Source: Microbacterium sp. BH-3-3-3
GTDB lineage: Bacteria > Actinomycetota > Actinomycetes > Actinomycetales > Microbacteriaceae
Length of the DNA stretch: 64,000 nucleotides
Assembly: GCF_007679045.1 (NCBI RefSeq)
Contig: NZ_VEFS01000001.1
Span: 1,351,536 to 1,415,535 of the forward strand
Reading direction: 5' to 3'
Below are positions 27,791 to 36,224 of the stretch, one piece after another; the first letter of the stretch is position 1; every line of letters starts with the position of its first letter. The translations under genes and the position numbers were made by a program. The notes beneath the pieces are model-generated. The model was given only the letters and a program-made list of their open reading frames with translations. It did no database searches and had not been told where the DNA came from.

Positions 27791-27928
27791 ATGAGCAAGC
27801 GCACCTTCCAGCCCAACAACCGCCGCCGCGCCAAGAAGCACGGCTTCCGTGCCCGCATGCGTACGCGTGCCGGCCGCGGCATCCTCGCGGCCCGCCGCGC
27901 CAAGGGCCGTACCGAGCTCTCGGCCTGA
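27791..27928 (+). CDS. rpmH: 50S ribosomal protein L34
   Basis: A 45-residue, very basic protein starting [13 protein letters not shown] and continuing [15 protein letters not shown], the L34 signature. It is the first gene of the rpmH-rnpA-yidD-yidC-khpB-rsmG operon reading away from the origin. Confidence 0.98.
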   Translation: MSKRTFQPNNRRRAKKHGFRARMRTRAGRGILAARRAKGRTELSA

Positions 27929-27936
27929 TAGACCCG

Positions 27937-28275
27937 GTGCTCGCGAAGCCGAACCGACTCACCCGCGGATCGGACTACAAAGCCACAGTCCGACGGGGCT
28001 CTCGGTGTGCCGGAGCGCACACCGTGACCTACGTCGGAACGTCGGCTGAGACCGATTCGCCCCGCTTCGGCTTCATCGTGAGCCGACAGGTCGGCTCCGC
28101 GGTCACCCGCAACACCATTCGCCGCCGCCTCAAAGCGGTGTGCGCCGAGGCGCTCCCGTCCATCCGCGGGGGCGCCTCGATCGTCATCCGAGCACTTCCG
28201 TCGGCCGCGACCGCTGATTATGCGACGCTCCGAGCCGACGTGGTGCGGTGTCTCGAACGAAAAGCATCGGCATGA
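27937..28275 (+). CDS. rnpA: Ribonuclease P protein component
   Basis: A 112-residue basic protein subunit that helps the RNase P RNA mature tRNA 5' ends. The family motif is R-x-x-x-K-x-x-R-R-x-x-R with N-x-I-R-R-R-L-K (T-R-N-T-I-R-R-R-L-K here). GTG 27937 lies eight bases after rpmH; longer frames overlapping rpmH are rejected. The stop overlaps yidD (ATGA). Confidence 0.95.
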   Translation: MLAKPNRLTRGSDYKATVRRGSRCAGAHTVTYVGTSAETDSPRFGFIVSRQVGSAVTRNTIRRRLKAVCAEALPSIRGGASIVIRALPSAATADYATLRADVVRCLERKASA

Positions 28276-28628
28276 GCGCTTCGACACTGCCGACCTCGGC
28301 GACCGGGGCGGCCCACCTGACCGGTGACGGGGTCGTGGCATCCATCCCCCTCCTCCCCCGTAACGCAGGGCTCGCCCTGCTCCATGCATATCGAGCGACG
28401 ATCTCGCACGTCTACGGCGATGTGTGCAAGTACTACCCGTCCTGCTCCGCCTATTCGGTGGGCGCCGTGCAGCAGCACGGACTCGTGAAGGGCATCGCGT
28501 TCACCGCGGCCCGTCTCGCACGCTGTCATCCCTGGGCTCAGGGTGGCATCGACGACGTCCGTCCTCATCGGGCCTTCCGCCACGAACTCACTCGGCACGG
28601 TTTCGTCGTGCCCGCCCGAAAGGACTGA
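28272..28628 (+). CDS. yidD: Membrane protein insertion efficiency factor YidD
   Basis: A 118-residue protein. The conserved core is I-S-x-x-x-G-x-x-C-K-Y-Y-P-S-C-S-x-Y and the P-W-x-x-G-G-x-D-D-V region, with three conserved Cys residues. It supports YidC-dependent insertion of membrane proteins. ATG 28272 overlaps the rnpA stop; yidC begins two bases after its stop. Confidence 0.95.
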   Translation: MSASTLPTSATGAAHLTGDGVVASIPLLPRNAGLALLHAYRATISHVYGDVCKYYPSCSAYSVGAVQQHGLVKGIAFTAARLARCHPWAQGGIDDVRPHRAFRHELTRHGFVVPARKD

Positions 28629-28630
28629 TC

Positions 28631-29692
28631 GTGCAATTCGATCTCATTGGGACCATCCTCTGGCCACTGAAATGGATGGTCGAGCTCGTGCTGGTGGGCT
28701 GGCACGCGCTCTTTACCGCGGTCGGGCTCGCTCCCGCCGCCGGCCTCACATGGGTGCTGTCCATCGTCGGACTCGTGCTCATCGTGCGTGCCGCCCTCAT
28801 CCCGCTCTTCGTGAAGCAGATCAAGAGCCAGCGCAAGATGATGGAGATTGCTCCTGAGCTGCGCAAGGTGCAGGAGAAGTACAAGGGCAAGCGCGACCAG
28901 CTCTCTCGCGAGGCGATGAGCCGCGAGACGATGGCCCTGTACAAGAAGCACGGCACGACGCCCGTCTCGAGTTGCCTCCCGCTGCTCGTGCAGATGCCCA
29001 TCTTCTTCGCGCTGTTCAGCGTGCTGAACGACGTCTCCAAGCACGCCGCCGTCGGTCAGGGTGGTGTGGGTCTGCTCACGCCTGAGCTGACGACGGAGTT
29101 CTACGACGCCCGCCTGTTCGACGTGGCATCCATGCACGTGAACCTCGTCACCGCGTGGGGTCAGTCCGATGGACAGGTCACCGTGGCGATCCTGCTGACG
29201 CTCGTCGTGCTCATGATCGCGTCGCAGTTCTTTACGCAGCTGCAGATCATTTCGAAGAACCTGTCGCCCGAGGCCAAGACCGGTCAGGCGTACCAGATGC
29301 AGAAGATCATGCTCTACATCCTGCCGCTGGCCTTCATCTTCTCGGGTGTCTTCTTCCCGCTCGGAGTCGTCATCTACTGGTTCGTCAGCAACCTGTGGAC
29401 GATGGTGCAGCAGTTCGTCGTCATCCGCGAGATGCCCACTCCCGGCTCCGACGCCGCCAAGGCCCGCGAGGAGCGTCTCGCACGCAAGGGCAAGGCGATC
29501 GACTCGTCGGGCAAGGTCGTGCCGATCGAGAAGTACGAGGCCGAGCAGCAGCGTCTGTTCGAAGAGGCCGAGAAGGCCCGCGCCACCCAGCCGAAGCGCC
29601 AGCAGCCGGTGGGCAAGCAGCGCGCCAAGAAGCAGCAGTCCGCCAAGAATCCCGGCACCGGTGGTGCGTCGGGCTCCTCCTCCCCCGCCTGA
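28631..29692 (+). CDS. yidC: Membrane protein insertase YidC/OxaA
   Basis: A 353-residue insertase. GTG 28631 follows yidD by two bases. It has about five hydrophobic segments, the F-V-K-Q-I-K-S-Q-R-K-M basic loop after the first helices, the family signature L-P-L-L-V-Q-M-P-I-F-F-A-L-F, and a charged Lys/Gln-rich C-tail (about residues 290-353) that can bind ribosomes. It inserts small membrane proteins with or without Sec. It is the fourth gene of the operon. Confidence 0.95.
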   Translation: MQFDLIGTILWPLKWMVELVLVGWHALFTAVGLAPAAGLTWVLSIVGLVLIVRAALIPLFVKQIKSQRKMMEIAPELRKVQEKYKGKRDQLSREAMSRETMALYKKHGTTPVSSCLPLLVQMPIFFALFSVLNDVSKHAAVGQGGVGLLTPELTTEFYDARLFDVASMHVNLVTAWGQSDGQVTVAILLTLVVLMIASQFFTQLQIISKNLSPEAKTGQAYQMQKIMLYILPLAFIFSGVFFPLGVVIYWFVSNLWTMVQQFVVIREMPTPGSDAAKAREERLARKGKAIDSSGKVVPIEKYEAEQQRLFEEAEKARATQPKRQQPVGKQRAKKQQSAKNPGTGGASGSSSPA

Positions 29693-29707
29693 CCCACGGA
29701 GATCACG

Positions 29708-30211
29708 ATGACGACGTCCGATCAGATCGCCCCCGACCAGACCGCCGCCACCGAGGAGCAGCTCGAGCAGGAAGGCGACATCGCCGCCGACTACCTCGAG
29801 GGCCTGCTCGACATCGCCGACATCGACGGCGACCTGGCGCTCGACGTGCGCGCCGGCCGTGCCTACGTGTCGGTCGAAGCCGACGACGTGTCGGCGCTCT
29901 CGGCGCTCTCGCACCCCGACACCGTGCAGGCGTTGCAGGAGCTGACGCGCCTCGCGGTGCAGAGCTCGACCGGACGCTTCTCGCGCTTGATCCTCGACAT
30001 CGGCGGCTCCCGCGACGCACGCCAGCGTCAGCTCGAGACGCTCGTCGACCGAGCGATCACGCGCCTCGAAGAGGGAGCCTCCCAGGCATCGCTGCCGGCG
30101 ATGTCGAGCTACGAGCGCAAGCTGGTGCACGACATCGCGGCCGACCGGGGGTACTCCTCCGAGTCGTTCGGCGAGGGTGCCGACCGGCACACTGTGCTGC
30201 GACGCGGCTGA
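29708..30211 (+). CDS. khpB: Jag/KhpB-like RNA-binding protein (KH and R3H domains)
   Basis: A 167-residue protein. The first half contains an atypical KH-like fold (Jag-N/KH region, about residues 25-100); the C-terminal R3H domain has the M-S-S-Y-E-R-K-L-V-H-D pattern. KhpB homologues bind RNA and influence cell-wall growth. It lies between yidC and rsmG with 15 and six bases of spacing, so one transcript is likely. Confidence 0.93.
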   Translation: MTTSDQIAPDQTAATEEQLEQEGDIAADYLEGLLDIADIDGDLALDVRAGRAYVSVEADDVSALSALSHPDTVQALQELTRLAVQSSTGRFSRLILDIGGSRDARQRQLETLVDRAITRLEEGASQASLPAMSSYERKLVHDIAADRGYSSESFGEGADRHTVLRRG

Positions 30212-30217
30212 GCGGGT

Positions 30218-30847
30218 ATGGCGGAGCAACTCGAGACGGAGCCGGATGCCGCGGCGACGCTGTTCGGCGACCGGATCGACCTCGCGCGGCGGTTCGCCGA
30301 GAACCTCGCCGTCCATGGTGAGGAGCGTGGCCTCATCGGTCCGCTCGAGGTTCCTCGGCTGTGGACGCGCCACATTCTGAACAGTGCGATCGCCGCCCCG
30401 TTCTTCTCGGGGCGCGCGGTCGATGTGGGTTCAGGCGCCGGCTTGCCCGGGCTCGTTCTGGCCATCGCACGACCCGACGTCGAGTGGACGCTCATCGAGC
30501 CCATGGAGCGCCGCACGGCGTGGCTGACGGAGCAGGTGTCGGAGTTGGGGCTGTCGAACGTTTCTGTCGCCCGCATGCGGGGCGAGGAGTGGGCTGAGGG
30601 CCGGGTCTTCGATGTCGCGACGGCGCGCGCCGTGAGCGCTCTGCGGACGCTCCTGCCGTTCACCGCTCCCCTCGTACGCCCGGGCGGTCGGCTCGTCTTC
30701 CTGAAGGGCGCCAACGTCGGTGCCGAGGTCGAGGCTGCGGCCAAGCAGGTGCGCAAATTCGGCCTGCAGGACGTGACGGTCGAGATCGTGGGCGAAGGTC
30801 TGCTCGATGAGCCCACGCGCGTGTTCCTGGCCACGGTCTCACGCTGA
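30218..30847 (+). CDS. rsmG: 16S rRNA (guanine-N7)-methyltransferase RsmG
   Basis: A 209-residue SAM-dependent enzyme that methylates 16S rRNA at G527 (E. coli numbering). Motifs: H-I-L-N-S, the SAM site V-D-V-G-S-G-A-G-L-P-G-L, and V-A-T-A-R-A-V-x-x-L near the C-terminal half. It is the end of the rpmH operon. Its last nine bases overlap the opposite-strand TetR gene. In most relatives parA follows closely; here it is 4.4 kb away. Confidence 0.95.
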   Translation: MAEQLETEPDAAATLFGDRIDLARRFAENLAVHGEERGLIGPLEVPRLWTRHILNSAIAAPFFSGRAVDVGSGAGLPGLVLAIARPDVEWTLIEPMERRTAWLTEQVSELGLSNVSVARMRGEEWAEGRVFDVATARAVSALRTLLPFTAPLVRPGGRLVFLKGANVGAEVEAAAKQVRKFGLQDVTVEIVGEGLLDEPTRVFLATVSR

Positions 30848-31438
30848 CGCGGGGCGACTCACCGTCCTCTCGCCGCGTGAGATGGGCTGAGCGCTCGGAT
30901 CGAGGCTCTCGAGGAGCACACCGAACGCCTCGTCTGCGCGGTCCACGTCTGCCGTGGCGTCGATGTCGAGGATCAAACCCCGGATGACGGCGAGCACGAG
31001 CGTCGCCGACTCGGCTCGATCGATTGTGGCGAGGCCGGCTTCGAGCGGCTGCAGCCAGTCGGTCGTGGCCTTGGCGCGAAAGCCCGGCCACAGCGAGGTG
31101 TCGTGCTGCTCGGTCAGCTGGCCGAACATCCGCAGAAACGGCTGCGCCCGGGGGCCGGTCATGGCCACCCACGCGCGCGCGAGCGTGGAGGCGTACGACT
31201 CCCCCGGAACAACGCTGAACAACGCTGCGAAGTACTCGAGGTGGCGTTGACGTGCCCGGCGAAGAACGGCACGCAGGAGCTCGTCGCGGGTGCCGAAGTG
31301 GTACAGCAACATCCGCGCCGATGTTCCCGTCGCGTCGACGAATGGCTGCAGACGGTCCGGCAGGCCGTGCTCCAGGGCGTGGTCGGCGCACCTGTCGAGA
31401 AGGTGTTCCGAGATGTCGGGTTGCTTCGGTCGTCCCAC
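30839..31438 (-). CDS. TetR-family transcriptional regulator
   Basis: A 199-residue regulator. The N-terminal helix-turn-helix (about residues 10-55) has the TetR pattern with G-T-S-A-R-M-L-L-Y-H-F-G-T-R-D-E-L-L; the rest is a helical ligand-binding domain. Start GTG 31438. Its 3' end overlaps rsmG by nine bases. It has no neighbouring target gene: upstream lies the parS-rich spacer. A near-palindrome 17 bases upstream (31455-31468) could be its operator. The gene probably arrived between rsmG and parA after the ancestral order was set. Confidence 0.85.
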   Translation of the reverse strand: MGRPKQPDISEHLLDRCADHALEHGLPDRLQPFVDATGTSARMLLYHFGTRDELLRAVLRRARQRHLEYFAALFSVVPGESYASTLARAWVAMTGPRAQPFLRMFGQLTEQHDTSLWPGFRAKATTDWLQPLEAGLATIDRAESATLVLAVIRGLILDIDATADVDRADEAFGVLLESLDPSAQPISRGERTVSRPASA

Positions 31439-31454
31439 GTGTCGATAGTTTCAT

Positions 31455-31468
31455 GTAATGATCAGTAC
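31455..31468. promoter_or_regulatory. Candidate TetR operator
   Basis: GTAATGATCAGTAC is a 14-base near-palindrome (two mismatches) located 17-30 bases upstream of the TetR start, the usual place for autorepression. Confidence 0.4.
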
Positions 31469-32261
31469 GTCTATTCCGGCGCGCGAGGGTGCACGCGGGT
31501 GTGATTCGCGTTGTGTGTATTGCCGAGCGCTGGGATGCGGTGGAGAAGGGCGGCGGCGATCGAACCCCGTTCCCGTGCAGGAGCGCGCGGAGTCACAACG
31601 GACGCGACCGCTTGGAGTTGTGTGGCGAACCAGCGCGGACCGATCGATGCGCTGACGGTGAGCGCCCACACTCTTCGTTCACGGCGTTACCGGCTCGACG
31701 ACGAACAGGTCGTCGGAAGCTCTTCAAGTGGGCCCGTCATGCGCGGAGGCCGGGAGTCATCTCCACGATTCGTGCTGTGGTGGAGGTGTTCACTTCTTCG
31801 CGAATGGGGATCGGCGAGCGTCGCGCGACGGACTCTGCCAGGGGCACGGTGGCAGGTGAGGCAAGGGCACTCGACAGGTGCGAAGATCAGTCGCTTATGG
31901 AGTACACGGGGCACGACGTGTTACTCGAGGTGCTGGCGGGTGCGTCGAGTCGATTCTCCTCGCAGTCCGCTGCCTTCCAACGACGGGGCGACGCGCGCGG
32001 GATGGTGCGGCGTGGGCTCCCCGGCATTCGTCTGTGGCGGGGCCGGAACGCATCCAGGTATGTAGCCAGGTCCTGCGGAGAGGTCTGACCGATCCGCTCA
32101 CCCCTCGGGGCGGTACCGGCGGGACGCGCCGCGTTCCGACGCGACAATCGCTCGATGGGGAGGCCACGTCGAAACAGGCCCGCGGCGAGCCGCAAGGAGG
32201 ACGTGACGAGCGTGAGGCGCTTTCCAAAGGCCCCGTGTCTCGGGCTGCGCCGGAGCAGCTC

Positions 32262-32277
32262 CGTTTCACGTGAAACC
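32262..32277. promoter_or_regulatory. parS site 1
   Basis: CGTTTCACGTGAAACC, perfect 14-base core of the bacterial ParB-binding site. Confidence 0.9.
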
Positions 32278-32600
32278 TCGTGCCCCACGAAGCGCGTAAG
32301 AGGTTCGAGACCTCGCGATCGAGACCACCTACGCCGAGGCAGTCTTGCCCGTGAATCCGACTGATTGACCTGTGCGCGCTGGGGATGCCGACGGAGTGCG
32401 TCCGTCCCTACGCCAGGTTTGCAGAGTCTGTCCGTGATGCGTGCGTGCGATCCGCGCTCATCCGACGTCGGCGCCGCTCCTCCCCCAACGTGGATGGTCT
32501 GCGTCGCTATTCAGGCACCTGCCGGGTGCCGCTTCTGATGGCCGGTCGCAGCCCATGGTCGTGGCCACTCGATGTGCCACTACCGGGGGCCTCCGGCGAC

Positions 32601-32614
32601 GGGGGGGGGGGGGG
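32601..32614 (+). repeat. 14-base poly-G run
   Basis: Fourteen consecutive G residues inside the parS spacer. Such runs are prone to slippage and to sequencing error; no gene spans it. Confidence 0.95.
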
Positions 32615-32838
32615 CTTGTCGAGACACCTCATCGTCGCCTCGCTCGAGGTCGCCGCCCTGGTCGCCCATAGTGAGCAGGGCTGCGAGGTCCTCCCCCGCT
32701 CTGCTCAGCAGCATCCCTGCCCGAGCCGGGATGAGCATGGCATGGATGAGGTGCGTGCGTTTCGCAGATGGGTGGGAGCGTCGACGGGTGCTGCGCTGTT
32801 AAGAACGCTGCCTAATGCGTCGACCTGGTGAGTCCATC

Positions 32839-32854
32839 TGTTTCACGTGAAACA
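32839..32854. promoter_or_regulatory. parS site 2 (perfect)
   Basis: TGTTTCACGTGAAACA, full 16-base consensus ParB-binding palindrome. Confidence 0.95.
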
Positions 32855-33472
32855 CTCGTTACCGCGCCCCGCGGCGGTGGCAGCGGCAGGATTGACGCGC
32901 GGGTGCTGATTCGGCGATCACGTGAACGCCATTCCCTGGTGACGTGGGACAGCGCGGACCTGAGGTCTGGAGGCCGTTGGCTTGAGGCACGGTGTCGGCC
33001 ACACCTCGCAGATCGAGTCTTGGGTGAGGTCTCATCACAGCAGGGTTGCATGGCGCGACCTGACAAGCTCGCCATCGTGGATGGGCCGTTTCGAGCGGGT
33101 TGGGAGGCACTCGAACGGTCTCGAGCCGCGGGTCGCCGATCCGGCATGGTCTTAGATCGATACACGCCAAGCCGGGCGCGCGCCAGTCCGTGGATCCGTC
33201 AGTTGTGGCAGTTCCCCTGTCCTGATCGCCGAGGAGAAACGCGTCCGAACGAGGGGCACTCGAACTGCTCGGACCGCATACCCGCCTGAATGACAACGCG
33301 TGAAACAGTTCACACGCCCCTTTCGAAGGATGCACCCCGTGGCCTTCCGCACGGCGTGCCCCAATCCGGTGAGGTCGTTAGAACGCCAGCCGGTCGCGCG
33401 GACGATATCCCGCCACGAGGCACACAGTTTGCCGTGGCGTGGGGGGTATCGAAGCCGGCGCCTCGATCAGCC

Positions 33473-33488
33473 TGTTTCACGTGAAACA
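33473..33488. promoter_or_regulatory. parS site 3 (perfect)
   Basis: Full 16-base consensus, 634 bases after site 2. Confidence 0.95.
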
Positions 33489-33689
33489 TCCGTCTGCGAC
33501 AGTCAGCCGTCGTCCAGCACCGGAGCGGTCGCGCGCGGCGATGTTGTGAGCGGCATCGCGCTGAAGCCACCCCCACCGCTGCGCCGGAATCCGCGTCCCG
33601 CTGGAGCGGGTTCGAAGACTCGTGGCAGGGATTCGTGATCAGTCGACTTCCGCCTCACATGCGCCGCGCCGCGGGAGACATCGGAGACG

Positions 33690-33705
33690 TGTTTCACGTG
33701 AAACG
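33690..33705. promoter_or_regulatory. parS site 4
   Basis: TGTTTCACGTGAAACG, one change at the outermost base; 217 bases after site 3. Confidence 0.93.
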
Positions 33706-33889
33706 TCAGCGCAGGGAACTGAACAGACGAAGGGAGTCAGCAGCCTGCACCCGAAACCACTCCCCTCGTCAGCCGTTCCGCGGGGGTGAGGCCCCGCTCA
33801 CTCGAGGAGCGTCGCCACCAGTTTCGCGCGTCGCGACGGCAGCATCTTGTCATCAATCGACCGCGATCCGAGTGCACATCGCGTGAGGG

Positions 33890-33905
33890 CGTTCCACGTG
33901 AAACA
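33890..33905. promoter_or_regulatory. parS site 5 (degenerate)
   Basis: CGTTCCACGTGAAACA, one mismatch inside the left arm; 200 bases after site 4. It may be a weaker ParB site. Confidence 0.75.
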
Positions 33906-34529
33906 TCCAGGACCGGTGAGTCGCATCGCCTCAATCAAAAGCCTCGACCTCGGTCCGTCCAGTCAGCGGTCGGACAATTGGTGTGGGACTTCGGTGGGGT
34001 GCTCCACGAGGCGCGTACTCACCTCGCCTGGCCGTAGAGTCCGCTTTGGATGGCTGTGACGCAGGCTCGTACAGCGGCGGGCGTCAGAATGCGCAGCTCG
34101 CACGGGCCGGGAGTCTCTGGCGGGTGATGGGCATCCGGCGCCGGGATGGGTGGCGCATTGGGTGCGCCAGGCATTCCGCACTCGTGTCGGGTGCGTGACG
34201 AGCACGCGTAGGCCCGGTCAACCCGAGAGAAGAAGATCGGACACGCCCGCCTACGAACATCCCGCGCGACGACACTCACGCGCACTGAGCGTGATGTCTA
34301 ATGGTCTTTCCCCCACGGTCCACGAAGCCGAGCGTCGTGGACACGGTTCTCTCCGAGCGGCACTCCGCATTCGGTGCATTGCGAAGAAGCTCGTCACACG
34401 CGTGTACTGACCAGACAAACCTGAGATCGCGGATCGCCGTCAGTGCGTGCGGACGTGGCGTCCGGACGTGTGGGGCACATTGCCTCGTGCGCCGTGTCAG
34501 CGCAGGTTCGCGACATCCCCGAGTGCGGA

Positions 34530-34545
34530 TGTTTCACGTGAAACA
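34530..34545. promoter_or_regulatory. parS site 6 (perfect)
   Basis: Full 16-base consensus, 640 bases after site 5. Confidence 0.95.
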
Positions 34546-35125
34546 CCAGGCGCCCATCGGTGCTCGGATGATCGGTACGCGACGATCCCTGCAAGGTGGC
34601 GTCGTTGCTCCCAATCGCCTTGGTGTGGACGGGTCAGTCGGGCTCGTCTGACAGGTCGAGGGAATTGCACCGGGCAAACTCAAATCAGTCTCTCCCCCAC
34701 GGTGGCTCTGGCAGCGGCTCGCAACTGATCGGTCGACACGGACATCCGGTGTCAGCGTAAGGGCAACGGGCCGTCGCCGCGGTAGCATGGACGGCCAGCT
34801 TCCGAGCTATGCGCAAGCGACGCTGGGGGCATGGCGCCCGAGCCCGATAGATCGCCCGAGATCGCCCAGGCCCGTGAGCGCTCCTTGCATCCAATGTCGG
34901 TCGTACGCGACGGAGCAACCGCCGGCTGGAGGTGCGGATTGCGTCCTCTCTTGATGTGCCCTGCCATCTCCGCGGGCAACGTACTTCTGAGATAACGCGT
35001 CGACAGTGGGCTGCGGCACACCGGAATCCGAAACGCTGGTACCCACCACCCCTGATGAACTGACTTGGAGTCAGGTGGGGACACTCAGGTAGCTCTGATG
35101 CTGAGGACGCAGTGGATCGGAGCTA

Positions 35126-35141
35126 CGTTTCACGTGAAACA
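35126..35141. promoter_or_regulatory. parS site 7
   Basis: CGTTTCACGTGAAACA, perfect core; 596 bases after site 6. Confidence 0.93.
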
Positions 35142-35262
35142 TCAACGACGTTCTCCGATTGAGGGTCCTCGTGGACGCACCACCCCGGCTCCGCAAACCG
35201 ACCGAAACCCGAGGTTCGGCCGTCAATGCCACCGCAACCACGGCAATGTCGGCGCCCGCGGG

Positions 35263-35268
35263 TAGACT
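35263..35268 (+). promoter_or_regulatory. Candidate -10 box of parAB
   Basis: TAGACT lies 23 bases before the parA GTG; transcription would begin just upstream of parS site 8, so ParB bound there could affect parAB expression. Confidence 0.45.
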
Positions 35269-35291
35269 GACCAAGTTGGCGATGGGAAGGT

Positions 35292-36224
35292 GTGTTTCAC
35301 GTGAAACAGTCCGATGAGGCAGCCACGCCGTCATCTTTCGAGGACTCCCCTATCGCCCGCGAGATCGCGAATCTCTCTGCGCGACGTCGGGCACTCGAAG
35401 AGGCAACGTCCAAGGTCGAGCTGTCGGGTCGGACCCGTGTGTTCACGGTGTCGAATCAGAAGGGTGGCGTCGGCAAGACGACCACCGCTGTTAACATCGC
35501 GGCGGCTCTCGTCTCGGTCGGCGCTCGCGTTCTGGTGATCGACCTCGACCCGCAGGGAAACGCGTCCACTGCCCTTGGGGTCGCCCACAACGCCGAGACG
35601 CCGAGCGTCTACGACGTGTTGATCGACGAGTTCCCGCTCGCTGACATCGTGCAGGTGAGCCCCGAGTCGCCGAACCTGCTGTGCGCCCCCAGCACGATCC
35701 ACCTCGCCGGGGCCGAGATCGAGCTGGTGTCGCAGGTCGCGCGCGAGCATCGTCTGCGCGGCGCGCTCCGCGACTACCTGGCGATCGAAGACAATCACCT
35801 CGACTTCGTCATCATCGACTGCCCGCCGTCCCTGGGTCTTCTGACGATCAACGCCTTCACCGCTGCTGATGAGGTTATGATCCCGATCCAGTGCGAGTAC
35901 TACGCGCTCGAGGGCTTGAGCCAGCTGCTCGGTAGTGTCCAGATGATCCAGAAGCACCTGAACCCGGGTCTGCACGTGTCGACGATCCTGCTCACGATGT
36001 ACGACGGACGCACCCGACTCGCGCAGCAGGTGGCAGAAGAGGTGCGATCGCACTTCAGCCACGAGGTTCTCAACACCGTCATCCCCCGTTCTGTACGCGT
36101 CTCTGAGGCGCCGAGCTTCGGGCAGACGGTCATCGCGTACGATGGCCAGTCAGCGGGCGCCATTGCCTACCGCGAAGCGGCGGTCGAGATCGTCGCCCGC
36201 GACACTGAAAAGAAGGATTCCTGA
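35292..36224 (+). CDS. parA: Chromosome partitioning ATPase ParA
   Basis: A 310-residue deviant-Walker ATPase that moves ParB-parS complexes and positions origins. The P-loop is K-G-G-V-G-K-T-T (57-64) with the signature Lys, followed by D-L-D-P-Q-G-N-A-S-T and the switch I-I-D-C-P-P-S-L-G. About 45 residues precede the ATPase core. The start codon overlaps a parS site; GTG 35301 is an alternative start. The stop shares a base with the parB ATG (TGATG). The gene is 4.4 kb from rsmG instead of adjacent. Confidence 0.96.
   Translation: MFHVKQSDEAATPSSFEDSPIAREIANLSARRRALEEATSKVELSGRTRVFTVSNQKGGVGKTTTAVNIAAALVSVGARVLVIDLDPQGNASTALGVAHNAETPSVYDVLIDEFPLADIVQVSPESPNLLCAPSTIHLAGAEIELVSQVAREHRLRGALRDYLAIEDNHLDFVIIDCPPSLGLLTINAFTAADEVMIPIQCEYYALEGLSQLLGSVQMIQKHLNPGLHVSTILLTMYDGRTRLAQQVAEEVRSHFSHEVLNTVIPRSVRVSEAPSFGQTVIAYDGQSAGAIAYREAAVEIVARDTEKKDS
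35293..35308. promoter_or_regulatory. parS site 8, overlapping the parA start
   Basis: A perfect 16-base parS begins one base into the GTG start codon of parA, so it is translated as F-H-V-K-Q at the protein N-terminus. It is 167 bases after site 7. Confidence 0.95.

Larger units (their letters stand above)
31439..35291. other. 3.85-kb spacer without recognisable genes, rich in parS
   Basis: Between the TetR gene and parA no frame encodes a protein I recognise. Predicted frames are short, overlap on both strands, are rich in Arg/Ser/Pro, and often open with M-F-H-V-K-H, which is only the translation of parS itself. The region has lower and more even GC than the coding flanks. It contains eight parS sites, a run of 14 G bases and a TetR operator candidate. 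Most probably it is a chromosome-partition (centromere-like) region, possibly with decayed genes. Confidence 0.7.

Noticed and set aside
32385..32831. 148-codon frame in the parS spacer
   Set aside because: It spans the 14-G run, has no motif and no codon bias like real genes here.
34490..35290. Frames beginning M-F-H-V-K-H in the parS spacer
   Set aside because: The common start is only the translation of parS; the rest shows no shared or recognisable sequence.
31439..35291. CRISPR array
   Set aside because: The repeated parS palindromes are 16 bases, irregularly spaced by 167-640 bases and without cas genes, so they are not a CRISPR array. No array is seen elsewhere.
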